Made by a program: the position numbers and the translations under genes. This document shows, piece by piece, positions 10,426 to 23,100 of a DNA stretch of 64,000 nucleotides. Where the stretch lies: the NCBI GenBank assembly GCA_019054805.1, contig JAHQIY010000017.1, forward strand, positions 1,674,001-1,738,000, written 5' to 3'. Below the pieces are notes generated by a model. It had not been told where the DNA came from and did no database searches. It saw only the letters and a list, made by a program, of their open reading frames with translations. Position 1 is the stretch's first letter, and each line of letters opens with the position of its first letter. The DNA is from Brachionus manjavacas (taxonomy: Eukaryota > Rotifera > Eurotatoria > Ploima > Brachionidae).

Positions 10426-11859
10426 TTTTCAGTCGAAAATTGAAATTTTATGTATCATTAACTTTTCCATTGGTAAAATAAAAATCTAAATTGCATTCTT
10501 AATTATTTGAATGATTACGTAAATGATTTATGTTTAGTTTAGCAGAGCATTTTATTACTTGGTAACCATAAATTTTGACATATTCAATTATTTTAAAGTC
10601 TATGAAAAAAAATTGATTTTCAGTCGACTAGTTCAAATGCTAAAAATAATCTTAATTATTAAATTATTAAATTTTACACCCTTGAAAATTAAATCTAAAT
10701 CCATTGCGTTTGTGTTTATCTTTATATTTTATCATTTCTGTTTTCTTTTTCTCGTAAACTATTAGAGAATTTTGCTAGAAATTAAAATTCGATGATTTTT
10801 GTTAAAATCATTTGATAAAAATGCTTTTAAGGATATATCTAATCACAAATAAAACAAAAATAAATAATTTTTTAATCAAATAGTTTCATTAAATTTTTTT
10901 TTATTTCAATAAAAAAGTCAATCAAATAAATTATTAAATGAAATAACTTTTACATGGAATTATGAAATTTAGAGTTGGAGACAGCAGGTGAGCGAAACGC
11001 GGATGTTGAATAATTAAAACAGACATAGCCAAATTCCAATCTGCAAAGGTATTTTCAGAACAGATATTTAATGAAGTTAAAAATATAAAATGAATAAAAT
11101 AAAATTTAATTTGACTATAAAGAGGGCAAATTAAAATTTAAAAAATCTAAACTCTTTTACACTGGTGGCAAACCCGCTCCTCCGTCTACCAATTTTAGAA
11201 ATTTACTTAAAATATATTTACTCTAAGTTTTTCGTAGTGCTAAAATTATGCAAGATTAAAATTTAAATTTACTCAACTACATAGACTTATTTTTTATTTT
11301 AGAGTTCCTTTTTACTAAGGTTTAAACAGTTATCTAACGAAATAAGCGAACTAAGATAATTAAAAAAACTGAAATTTTTATTTAATTTTAATTAAAATGT
11401 TTCAATTAAAAAAATCGATTTAATTTTATAAAAAAAAATAAACAATCCTTTTAAGTTTAAATCATCATGGAAAACTTTAAGTTTCTTTAAATTTTTTTTT
11501 ATCTGATGTTTTAGAATAAAACTCATAATAACTTGCACTATAAATTTCAAATCATTTTTTGTTTTAAATGATTTGTAAGAGAAAATTACGAAAATTAGCG
11601 ATAAAAAAATTGTTTAAATTTTTCAAAATTTACTTGAAAAATTTTTACGTTAATTTCTGTAATTTGGCAAAATTTTACGATTATTCATGACAAATAATAA
11701 ATAAATAACAGTTAAATTACCCTAAAATTCAAAATAAAAAAAATTTACGAGTTTACAGAAATTTACGCTAATTGTCGTCAAACATTGTCAAATTAAAATT
11801 TCTTTTTAAAAGTAATAAATAAAATTCATATAAACTACTTACTTTGTCAGTTAAGTCGT

Positions 11860-12245
11860 TTATATATATGATAAAAAGTATTGGTACTAGGACTGATCCT
11901 TGTGGAACACCACTTGCGATTTGATTTCAAGCCGAAACTGTGTTCCCTTGGACTACTCTCTGTTTACAATTTGTAAGATATGCTTTTTCTAGTTGACTAT
12001 TTCATTATCAAGACCATAGTTTTCTAATCTAAGTAAGAGTCTTTTATGTGGTACAGTGTCAAATGGTTTTGCGAAGTCGAGATAAACTATGCACATTGGG
12101 ATACGTTTGTTAAGCGATTCGGTAGTCAGTTCCATCAATTCAAGTAAGTTGGTGATGCATGATTTATTAGTCAAGAACCCATGTTGTCTTATAGAAAGTA
12201 ACTTATTGTCGGTAAGGAATTCGATAATTGGCTTTTTCAAGAGTT
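11860..12245 (-). mobile_element. LINE family B-like reverse transcriptase fragment
   Basis: On the minus strand the segment reads LLSIRQHGFLTNKSC, then IVYLDFAKPFDTVPHKRLL, and after a break ASGVPQGSV and FIIYINDL. These are reverse transcriptase motifs of CR1/Jockey-type LINEs. The frame is interrupted and neither the FADD box nor a 3' tail is present. It is an old internal fragment, more diverged than family A. Confidence 0.75.
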
Positions 12246-13600
12246 TTTTAATTATTTAAATTTTTTTTTAATAAAACAAATATTAAATGAAATAATACCA
12301 AATTTCTTGTAAAATTTTGTAAAAATGAAAAAATAAGCAAAATTGTACCCAAAGTATAAAAATGGCGCAAAAGTCAAACAAGTCAACAAGTCCTTCCAAT
12401 TAAGCTAAATTTAAATGAATTTTTTGTTAGAAGAGATAAATTATGTGACCAGTGTCCCTCTTAAAATATGTGTTCAAGACTGGTCACCTAATTTTCGAAT
12501 GTGACCAGAAGTGTAATTATTTAGTTTTAAGTTTTAATTTTTTTTAGCTATATGTTTTTTTAACCCTTTTCAATAAAGTAATTATCGCATGCAGGACACT
12601 ATAATAGGCTTCCCTTAATACTTAAAGTTTTCTATGCCTCTTCTTTAGTTCATCTGTGCATTTTGGTTTTTAAAGTACCTGCTTTTCATACAGTAAACAA
12701 ACTCTTATATTTATAGCTGTTCAATTTTGCTTCTAACATTTCCTTGTTTGTTTTATCCATTTTTTTTCAAGATAGAATTTAAATTTTTTTTTAAAATGAC
12801 TTTAAAATATGTTTAATGTTTAATAAATTATGTGACCAAAGAAAAAATAGGTGATCAATTTCTGGTTACATATATTAGGTGAAGGGCATTGGTTAAATAA
12901 TATGTTACCAACTCGTCACCTTTCACTTTAGAACCTTTTTTGGATTTTTGAAAAAAAAACAACTACCTTTTTCAGTATATGCTACTTATGAGTCTATATT
13001 TCTGGTATCTTTTCATCTTAATTATTTAAAATATAATATCCATATATTAAGAAAGCACAGATTCTTATCTTCAAAATGATATGCAGATAAAAAGAAAAAT
13101 AATCTTTTTTAGAATTTTTTAAATGTCGTTTACTTCCCGTGATGTCAATTTGACACCGGTAAGATATTTAAAATTATTTTTTTAGAGCAAATTAATATTT
13201 TGATAAGAGTGCATTTTATTTAGAGAAGAAATGAGAGAAAATGCCAGTTTTAACTTTTAGGTTATTCTTTGTTCCATTATTTAGTAGTAATTATAATCCT
13301 TGTTTTAGGTACAATAAAAAATATGGACATAAGACCAGACCAAAAATAGAAAAATTTAATGGATTTTCTTTTTAAAGCCCAAAATTAGATCATTTGATTT
13401 TATCAGCTGTAAAATCACTGTTCAAACAAAACTTTTCTTTTTTTTTGTAATTTTTATATGCAGCTGAGGCTTTAGTTGCTGAGTGAAAATCATGAAGAAG
13501 ACTGTGTTTGAGCTTCAACAGGCTTAGCGTCCTTTTCAAACATCAAACATTACAGTTTGAATAATGAATTCAACTACACCACATCAGCTTATAAACTCAA
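12240..13600. other. Gene-free stretch with GTGACC motifs
   Basis: No gene is seen. The motif ATGTGACCA and its inverse TGGTCAC or GGTGAC recur at about 12440-12505 and 12830-12925, which suggests a decayed DNA element. The remainder is AT-rich, low-complexity sequence. Confidence 0.4.
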
Positions 13601-13616
13601 TGTATTACCTAAACTC

Positions 13617-13957
13617 GGCATTGTGAATTTTGAAGCAAAAAACAAAAACAATAATCTTAAAATGAAATAACTTTTTTACTAAAAGTCTAAAAATAGTTCT
13701 GCAAAATGTATCAGCTGGTACAAACTTTGTACCACCCAAATTTAGTCTCTGCAAAAACTCTGCAAGTTTGCAAAGCACTAAAAGTATTAGAAAATCATTA
13801 AAATTAAATTGCAGAGTTTTTGCAGAGACTAAATTTGGGTGGTACAAAGTTTGTACCAGCTGATACATTTTGCAGAACTATTTTTAGACTTTTAGTAAAA
13901 AAGTTATTTCATTTTAAGATTATTGTTTTAGTTTTTTGCTTCAAAATTCACAATGCC
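13617..13957. mobile_element. Foldback MITE with 149-bp inverted arms and 9-bp target duplication
   Basis: Arms 13617-13765 and 13809-13957 are inverse copies of equal length with one mismatch seen by eye, leaving a 43-nt loop. The element starts GGCATTGTG and ends CACAATGCC. The 9-bp sequence CCTAAACTC stands directly before it (13608-13616) and directly after it (13958-13966), a perfect target-site duplication. Very long terminal inverted repeats with a 9-bp duplication are typical of Mutator-like foldback elements; the superfamily is inference. It encodes no protein; frames read through the arms are meaningless. High arm identity suggests a young insertion. Confidence 0.85.
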
Positions 13958-14368
13958 CCTAAACTCAGCTTCTACAAATACTGTGAATTGTATGTTTTTT
14001 AATTTTTTGAAGCGAAAAGGGTTAGGTTAAAATTTTCAGATCCATTCAGTTAAAATTTTTTTGTTAAAATTGAGAAAAATTTGGGGTGAGCCACAATGCA
14101 CTGGTTTTGCCAAAAAGTAACTTTAATAAGCCTTTTTCTAAAATTGTGGTTCAAATTAAAATCAATTTAAAATTTGTAATTTTAAGTTTATAATAATTAA
14201 AAATTTTGATTCAAAATTGACTAGTAATTTCTTCAGATAAAGATTGTTAGATAAACATTTTAACATTCAGATTTTTGGTTTATTTAATTTGAAAAAAAAT
14301 AAAATAAAACACTTAATTAAATTATTTGATTTTATCTGCAAAATTTTTGACACGAAAAAACTAAAAGA

Positions 14369-15493
14369 TCACTTTTTAATATTTATATTTTGTGACATGA
14401 GTGCATAATCCGACACAATACTTTGTGTATCGCTCGTGGATGTCGACGACGAATTCGTTGATGAGCTGTTTAGATTGTAAAGCGACTCTTCCAAAACAAC
14501 TGACAAGCTATTCACATGATTAAAGGCAACAGGACTTGATATTGAATTTTTGCTTATCTTTTTGTAAATGGTATTGGCAAAGGATTTTTTCTGAGGCTTA
14601 AAGCGTGGATTAAATAGGTCGTCGTTTGCCGCGTCGACAAACAAACTGCGATAAAAGTCATAAAACCTAGAACACTCTAGTTCATCGTCGAAGCGAATGG
14701 CAGCAAAAAAACTGGTCCTGGGACCCGTTTTGCTCTTTTCTTTTTTGCTAGGCTCTTGGATAATTCTAAAAGTGATAACACCAGGCCTTGTCCATTTAAA
14801 GTCATTCAAATAAGTAATCGAACCAGATTTCCAAAGACTAAATCCGGTCTTTTTGTCAGCCATGCACAAGCAGAGACCTTTGGGTCTTTTTGGGTTCAGT
14901 CCAGTGTTGAACACCCATACGGGCACTGCACACACTTCCAACTTCCAATCGGACAAACTAATCAAGCTCTGAAAATTGGTTATGTAAAGACCAGCTTGGC
15001 ACTTGGAAGAGTAGACTCGCGAGCCAATTGATTTATAGCAGCTTTCTATCTTGTCTGTTTCTGGCTTTGAGAGTAAACTTTCGGAAATTGTTTGCTCAAA
15101 ATTTAGAGAATTAAGCAGTGGATTTTGTGAACGAAGACTAGATGTTGAGTAAATTGATTGTCGATCTTCGCTTGGTGCTTTTTTGCCATACACCAGTTGA
15201 GGCCTGTAGCTGAGCGAACTTGTCCGACTGGGAGGTACGGGTTTTTGTTGATTAATAATGTTTTTTAAGGTGTTTTCGTTGACTGATTGACGAAATGACA
15301 TTGAACGTCGACCAATATTGGACATTGGTGAAATGCTTGATGATGAGCCAATGCTGTTTAGAGTTGTTTCCAGATCCAAAAACGATGTCCGAATACTTCT
15401 GCTATTCAAACTGCTAAATTTGTTTGAGTAAGTTTGGCTGCGTTTTATTCCAAAAGAGCTCGGTAAAGCTGTCTCTGTCGGGCTTGTTGACAT
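14369..15493 (-). CDS. Ser-rich protein with a PH/EVH1-like domain, function unknown
   Basis: A single-exon frame of 374 aa. Residues 1-150 are low-complexity and Ser/Thr-rich with many RxxS-type patches, probably disordered and phosphorylated. Residues of about 155-285 look folded: SLSDWKLEVCAVPVWVFN, then KGLCLCMADKKTGFSLW, then TFRIIQEPS and FFAAIRFDDELECSRFYDFY. The alternation of strands with a final amphipathic helix resembles a PH or EVH1 fold, which usually binds proline-rich peptides or lipids. The C-terminal 60 residues are again Ser/Thr/Asn-rich. No transmembrane segment or signal peptide is present. I do not recognise the exact family. The PH/EVH1 assignment is a pattern impression. 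Confidence 0.75.
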   Translation of the reverse strand: MSTSPTETALPSSFGIKRSQTYSNKFSSLNSRSIRTSFLDLETTLNSIGSSSSISPMSNIGRRSMSFRQSVNENTLKNIINQQKPVPPSRTSSLSYRPQLVYGKKAPSEDRQSIYSTSSLRSQNPLLNSLNFEQTISESLLSKPETDKIESCYKSIGSRVYSSKCQAGLYITNFQSLISLSDWKLEVCAVPVWVFNTGLNPKRPKGLCLCMADKKTGFSLWKSGSITYLNDFKWTRPGVITFRIIQEPSKKEKSKTGPRTSFFAAIRFDDELECSRFYDFYRSLFVDAANDDLFNPRFKPQKKSFANTIYKKISKNSISSPVAFNHVNSLSVVLEESLYNLNSSSTNSSSTSTSDTQSIVSDYALMSQNINIKK

Positions 15494-15789
15494 TTTTTAA
15501 TTGCAAAACATCTAAAATTTGATAATGAAAAAAAAATTTTTTTTGGCAAAATTGTGATCTGTTTTTATCATTTTTTCACTCTCAATGAAATTTCAAAATT
15601 CAGAAGAATTAAAAATTTAAGAAAAAATATAATTTGTAACAAATTAAATTTCTTTAAAGAAATTTTTTTATATTTTTTAATTTCTCAAATTTATACGCAC
15701 AAAAAAGCTGTAAAAAAATTAATTTTACAAAATTTTGAAATTAATTCTTAAATTATTTATTTAAATATTTTTTATCACAAATTAAGACT

Positions 15790-17100
15790 AGAGAGCGATA
15801 TTCACTTTCCTAAACGAACAATCAGATTGCTGAGATTGAACCCAGACGTCATCTTTAAGCCAGACAAAATTGAGGGATATATGTTCTCCTTAAAGCCTGA
15901 AAAATATACTGGACCGCATAGAATGCATCTTTTGCAAATTGCTATAAAGAAATCTCATGCGCGCTTTCATTAATATTTACAAAATCGTTTAATGAAGGGT
16001 AACTACCCAAATTGTGGAAGAAAGCAAATGTATCTCCTATACATAAAGATGGATCAAAAATGGACATTAAAAATTATAGACCAGCTTCACTAACTTCACT
16101 AGTCGAAAAGGTAATAGAAAGAATGCTCAGGGATGAGATAATGAACTATTTACTAGAATACAAATTAATCTCAAAAAAACAGCATGGGTTTCTTCCTTGC
16201 AGATCATGTGCAACAAACCTATTAGAGTTCATTGATAAAGCAACTTATGAATATAAAAAAGACAAAAATGTTGACATTGTGTATACTGACTTCTCAAAGG
16301 CTTTTGATAAAGTTCCGCATGGAAAATTGATAATAAAACTTGAATCATATGGTGTAAATGGTTAACTTCTAAGCTGGATTGAGTCGTTTTTGATTTGGCG
16401 GGTACAAAGAGTTGTTTTAGGTAATGATGCTTCCAATTGGGAGGCAGTAACAAGCGGAGTACCACATTACAAGCTGATCCGTACTTGGCCCAATACTATT
16501 TAAAATTTATATCAATGATCTCCTTGAGAGCTTCAACAGTTTCTGTCTTACCAAAATATATCTCATTTTCTAGAGGAGAACAGAAGAAAAGGATTTGGGT
16601 GTTTTTATTACAAATGATTTGAAATGGAATAAACAATGTACTGTAGCAGCTATGAAAGCTAACCGAATACTGGGTCAAATAAGAAATTCTTTTAACAACC
16701 TTAGCCTAGAAACAATAAGACTTCTCTATGAAACTTGAAAATCGTCGTTTAAGGGCAGACTTAATTAGAATAAACAAAATTCTAAAAGGTTTTGAAAATG
16801 TTAACAAATGGTATCAATTTTGCTTGTGGTGTAAAAATCCTAAGAAGACCACATGACAATAGATTGGTCCGAGAAATAAATCGCAGAGGCTCTTTAAGAT
16901 ACTAAATAAAATTGTGGGACAGCTTATCAGTTAAGGCTGTTAGTGCTCAAACAATAAATAGCTTCAAAGCAGTCATGGACTATGAAGTTTTTGGAATGGT
17001 GAAAAGCAAAGTTTGCCAAAGCTTTAGTCTATAAGGCTAAACGCTTTTGAGCGTAGATAGAAATATATTTACTGTAGATACTACTACTGCTACTACTAGT
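15790..17100 (+). mobile_element. LINE family B, decayed copy with (ACT)n tail
   Basis: Reverse transcriptase motifs of the CR1/Jockey kind are visible in 15980-16370: LWKKANVSPIHKDG, NYRPASLTSLVEKV, ISKKQHGFLPCRSC and IVYTDFSKAFDKVPH. Later parts (SGVP, thumb and C-terminal end) are recognisable only in broken frames. It ends with GCTTTAGTCTATAAGGCTAAACG and a (TAC/ACT)n tail near 17075-17097, the same style of tail as at 32255-32280. It is inactive. Confidence 0.8.
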
Positions 17101-20100
17101 CTTTTAGATTTATGAAATTTTTGTACTCAGTTGGTGACCTTATTGTATTATCGCGTAAAATAGAGTAATTTTTTTATTTCTTTACCCTCGAATGCTTAGG
17201 GTAATGAATTAAATGTGGTTGCTAAAGCCGATATTCTCATATTTTGACTTTATATTAATATTAATCTTATTAGACGACCATTGCTCCAGTTTAACTCGGC
17301 AGACATTTAGAAAGGATTCAGTATTTTAAAATCTGATTTTAATCGGATAACTTTTTTACTTAGAATCCTTTACGAAGCGAGACTAGAAAAGTACTGATTA
17401 ATTCAGATCAATTTTTTTCAAAATTTTAAATTGATCAAGACGCATAAATCATAGGAGATTGTTACCTTTATTTGGGTCAAAAAATAAAAAATAAAAATTT
17501 TGACATAGAATTAGATAAATTTTTTGAAACTTGACTCTAGGTTGGAATTAATTAGCTGACCGAAGCGCTATCATCGAGTGTTTATCTACGTGTCTAAATC
17601 TGTGTCGAATACAAGATCGGATACTAAACAAATTAAGATAGCTATATAATCAGATACAAATCCCTCAGTTGATTAGTAAATTATATACTCTCACAAAAAT
17701 GAATTGTACTTGGTGCTTCTACCTATAAATCATTTTTATGTACTAATTTATTCTCGCTATTCAGCTTATTTATTTAAGAGAAAATTAATTTCTTTTTTGT
17801 ATGCTAGTTGCGTTGGTCTAACACATAATACTTAAATAATACTGACCAGAACTGTCTAGACCCAAATCGGTGATAAATTACTTCTTTATTTGTTGGCTCA
17901 ATTTCTATTCTTTTATTAAATAATATTGTTCCATCGGTTTATGAATTAAAAAAAATAGACCAAACTGCAAGACCCATTCTTGAATGTTTTGATTTTTAAT
18001 TAATTGTGTATTTTAAAAATCATTAATTATAAATTTTTGAATTTAGAAATGGAGAAAAATGGCCTTGAAAATTAGCAGTGTAAAATTTAAATTTTATCAG
18101 ATTTTAAATCTGATTATTCGAAATATAAAAACTGAATTTTTCTTATTTTTTTGATTTAAGAGTGTCTTAAGAAAAAATATGCGCTTTATTAATTTTTTTA
18201 ATTGCCGATTCTGAACTCGAATATGACAATATGATTTGAAATTTTTCGAATATTTAACTTTATGATCGAAAAATTGATTCTTTTAAACAAAACCCTTCAA
18301 AATATAAAAGATTTAAGAACGAAATTAGAAAAAAAATTAAATTTTGACTCCCAATTTATAAATCTTGAAAAAATTTAATCAAAATTTGAAATCCAAGAAC
18401 CCATTTCTACTTTTTGCTTTAAAGCTAGTTTTGAATTAAAAAAAAAACAAATATTTAATTTAAAATTAAATTTATGGTGTAATTTTGTTAATAATTCAGA
18501 AAAGCATCATCAGAATTTGTTTAACTTGTTCTATGGAAAAAATAAAATCAATCCTAGCGTTGTGATGATTTAATACTGAAAGTCGCAACGCTCAAAAAGG
18601 TCCAAATATCGCATTTTTTATTTCATGATAAAAAGTGTCAACTAAAACATTAGATAAAGTCTGCCGATGTTTATTGCTTGAAAATAAGCTTTATATTTTT
18701 TATCACTATTTAAATTAAGTGATTACAATTAGGAGCATTTTCATAACACGAGTACTCAAACTAAATTGAAGACCAAAAACAATGGTTGTTTTATGACTTA
18801 CTGTTTTTGATCATAAATTTTTAAGTTTAAAAAAAAATTAGATAATATATTATTAATTTTTTAGATAAATATTTTCTAAGCATATCATAGTCTAACATAT
18901 AATTTAAGAGACAAATCATAAAAAAATTAATAAGACCAAAATATGAATATAATATTTGGAAAAAAATTGCCAAATTAAGCTAAACAAAAATGAGTATTCA
19001 ATCGAATTCAGCTACGGCCTGACCTGATAAGAGTTTTTTTTCAAATAAAATAATTTAATCAATCAATATAGAAATAACGTTGCTTTCAAATGAATTTTTT
19101 TTTTATTTTTAGAATGGAATTAGTTTTATTGATATCAATAACAAATACAAATCAGATAAAATATCCTGTTGGGATAAATTTAGAAAAGAAGGAAAAAGTA
19201 TTTGATTTTATTTTTTAATTTTTATACTCAAAGTCCATAAAAAAATATTATGTTTCTTTGGAAAAAAATTTTCCTGTGAGCCATGAATCTAAATCTGAAA
19301 AAACTCGAGATTCACCATTTTAATAGTTTTTCAGATTTATCTAAAGGAATTAAGGAACCAAAAAAAAATTTGAATCATTAGTTAAACATGTACATCTCAT
19401 GGAAACTTTTTTTTTCATTAAGATTTTTTCTTTTAAAATTAAACCTGCCAAATTACACATCTAAGTGATATTTAGTCTTTAAAAAAGTTTATTTCTTAGT
19501 AAATTTTACAATGACTTCTGATGATAGAACCTTTTTGAGAAAAAAACTACAAAAAAAATGCAAATAAAAATTAAAAGCTTTCATATATTTTAAAAACTAA
19601 TAAATATTTTCCTTTTTATTTTTTAATTAATTTAAGTAAAAAAAACCTATTAAAAGTTTGTAACAAAAAAATTAATATAAAACAAAATTTGTAATTTTGA
19701 ACAGTAGTACTAAAGACATTAGAGATATGGGTATTATTTTTAATTTAAATATCATTAATCGAAAAGTTCAAACATACAAAAATATGCATAGTTGATGTTT
19801 ACTCATTTTGAATTTATAATTTATCTAAATAAAAAAATAAGACTATTGATTAAAAAAAGAATTCGAAAAAATCTATACAAACAATTCAATTTTGGAATAA
19901 ACAGTGATTAATGAAATAGCGGAATATCGAGGAAGTGTTATGGTTGTTTATGCGAGCACTCTTCAAGGGCTTCAATGCAATCTTAGAATTTCGGAACTAA
20001 TTACAATCTTCACGAATCCTAATTTCTATGGAAATATTTTGTTTCAATATGAAAATTAAAATTTCTATAACATTTTTTAAATAAATTGAAAAAATTGTTT

Positions 20101-23100
20101 GAACATTTATTTAGACATGCTAAATTTTGACTTTTGCTAAAATAATATTTGACTTAAAAGTATCACAATTTGGCGGTAATGCCCTGTAAATTGATGATAC
20201 AAAAGACATTTTTGTCTTGTTTATTTTTCTACTCCTTAAGGCAATAAAGTGAAACAAGAATCAAAAGAACTCACATAAAAATGCTTCATTAAATTACTTT
20301 TTTGTTTATTTGCCAAAACCGAGAATCAATAGAAGCAAAATATCTGAAAAAAAATAATTTTTATAAAAATAAAAATAAACTTAAAACAAAGCTTACTGTT
20401 TAAAATATTTATTCTTAGATTTATTTGGAAGGGAATAAATATCCAGTGAGAAACGCTAGCCTTTGCAAATACCCAAACAAAGGTTGTCAGTAATCTAAAT
20501 AACAAATTGTATAACTAAAATAATTAAAAAATAAAATTTCAAAATACAAATAAAACGAAAAGGTTTCGATCAGAGTCGAATGATAATCTAATCAAAAAAT
20601 AAAAAATAAAAATATATTAGTCTGCGGATAAGCGTTTCTTTTCGCCAAATTTATTAATTTTCAAGTAGGCCCAAGAGCTCGAGATTTCACAATTGCATCA
20701 TAGGACCATCTATTTATCTTATTTGCTTAGGAATTTTTAATTATCGATTTCCTATCTTGTATATCGGAAATTAATATATTTTTTTCTTTAAAAAAAATTA
20801 ATTTTCATATCCACACTAGGCCCTTTAGCGCAACAGTTTCCACTAGCCATCCAAGTGACCTAAAGCATTTGATGCTGAATTTTTCTTTTTATCAAACTAA
20901 TTTTCTAATTACATTAATTCTGTTCGGCAAAAGAAAATATTTTTGTGCAACCCTCAGGACTTTGAACACTTATGCTCCAGAATTAAGGGTTTAAATTATC
21001 AAATTTTGCATTTTTTTACAATATTGTTTAATCAGCTTGTACTTATTTAAAATTTCTTAATTGCATTAGGATAAAAATTGAGATTTTTAGCTTCAGAATG
21101 AATCTAAAATCCGGCCCGTTCTAAACACTGATTGTTCGCTGTCTAAAGCCATTTGAACACGTTTATTAAACTCACGGAAATAGAAAAATCAAAATGAATT
21201 TTATCTCCTAGTAGAAATATTTTCTAATCAATTAATTTTTATAAGATCGATTTTTGCCAACAACAAAAAAATTCTAAATATTTTCAAAAAAGGTTAAGAG
21301 CTCTATTATAATAAATTGGTCGAGTAAACAAGAAGATTTGAACAAGGCAAAGCAAATATCTCTGGGCTACTTTTTTTCACAAATTTAGATCAAACATCAA
21401 AATGTCATTCGAGGAATGCTACAAAATAATTAGCCACCTGTCTATCCTTGGTAAACAAAAGGCCGAAATTAGTTTCCTCAAAAGTCAATATGAACGGCTT
21501 TGTGGCCAAAGCCAATAGAGAAAAAATGACTTTGTCTAGGTGACAATTGTTTGACTTTATGTCGAGGCGCATCTAGTCCACTTTGACTTATCTAAAGATG
21601 AAATTTCTAAATTGTAAAAGTTGACCATTTTTTAAATTTGAAAAACATGTAAAACAAGACTTTTAATCCTCTTTGTTGCCAAAGTAACTACTCAATTGTT
21701 TGTACTTTTTTATATTTTGTCGTAAAATTATTTTATCTTGACATGAATTTAAAAATTAAAATCAACTTTTTGTATTTTTTGAATTTAACGGGCTAATTGT
21801 AATGCTAAATAGAAAATAAGGCTTTTTTGTCATTTGGGATTACCTAAAATTAATCCTACGATTTTAATTCTAGCCCTGAGGATTGAGAATTCTAGACAAC
21901 AAAAAAACTTAATTTTTTCGACTTAAATTTCGTAATATTTTTGAATTAAATTTTGCGTTGTCCCAAATAAAATTTTCTTGCCGAATTTTAGAATAACTAG
22001 GCTCTGTGGTCATAATGGCAATCGATTTATTCATCGAAAAGAATCGAAGTTTCTATCTGAATTTGCTTTATCTCGATAAAATAAAAATATTTTTGTTGAC
22101 CCTCTGGGCTAACAATGCCCATTTTTTCAAATTGAATTAATTAAACTTTAGAATATTTTAATATTTTATTCGTGTATTTTGACCAACTTAAGGTGAGAAA
22201 AATGAAAACAAAAATGAAAAAAAAAACTTTTTTCTTCACTTTAATTTTTACAGATAAAACTCTTGGTTTTTGAATGCGATCTAAAAAAAGAGCTAGATTT
22301 TCTTTTACTTTGATTTTTCTAAATGTCAATAAAACTTAATTAAACTTTTCGTTTATTTCTAAATGAATTTTTCTTCTAAGTAGAAGTTTTAGAATTTCAA
22401 AAAGTATCATGAACTCACAATTAAAAAATTCGATCATAACATATTTTGCTAAAAATCACGACTACCTCTTTCTTGATGAAAAAAAAAGAAATTCGAGTTA
22501 TGGTTACCTAATATTAAAAGTTTGGATTAAATTGAATTTCAATCAAGAATCTGACTAAAAATAAAGAAAATGTCCAAGTATTCCAAATGAATTTTAGCAT
22601 TGATTTCAGCATTTCAGGGCAAGGCATAACATTTCTAATCTATAATTAAATGTGTTTTTATTTAAAAGAGACTAATTTTTTTTTAAATGGTTTATTTGGT
22701 ATGAAAAAAAGAAACTTGGAACAAAAAAAGTTAAATATAACTAGATAACATTAATTAAAAAAGTTTTTTTAAATTTTTTTATTTATTTATTTGATTAAAT
22801 TGACCTTTTAAAAAGAAGAGATTTTAAAAAAGTTTAACAAACAGATTTTCTTTTTATTTAATTTAAACTTTCTTTTATCCTTAATTATTTTACGATTTTT
22901 AAAATTTTTACCATTATAGCATTTATACGGTAATTTGTTTAGAGCAATGCGACTGAAATAAAGTTTAAAAGATGTTCGCTAAAATCCCAAGGTCTTCCTA
23001 AATTAACTTTTTAATCAAAATACAATCAAAAAGCAAAATTTGAATTAGTCTAAAAAAATCAAAATTAAAAGAAAAATTAAAGAGCATTTTTATTTTAATA

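Noticed and set aside
13605-14002. Two frames giving almost the same short protein on opposite strands
   Set aside because: They are the two arms of the foldback element, not genes.
22141-22329. 62-aa minus-strand frame
   Set aside because: Lys/Phe-rich product of AT-rich DNA with no recognisable feature.
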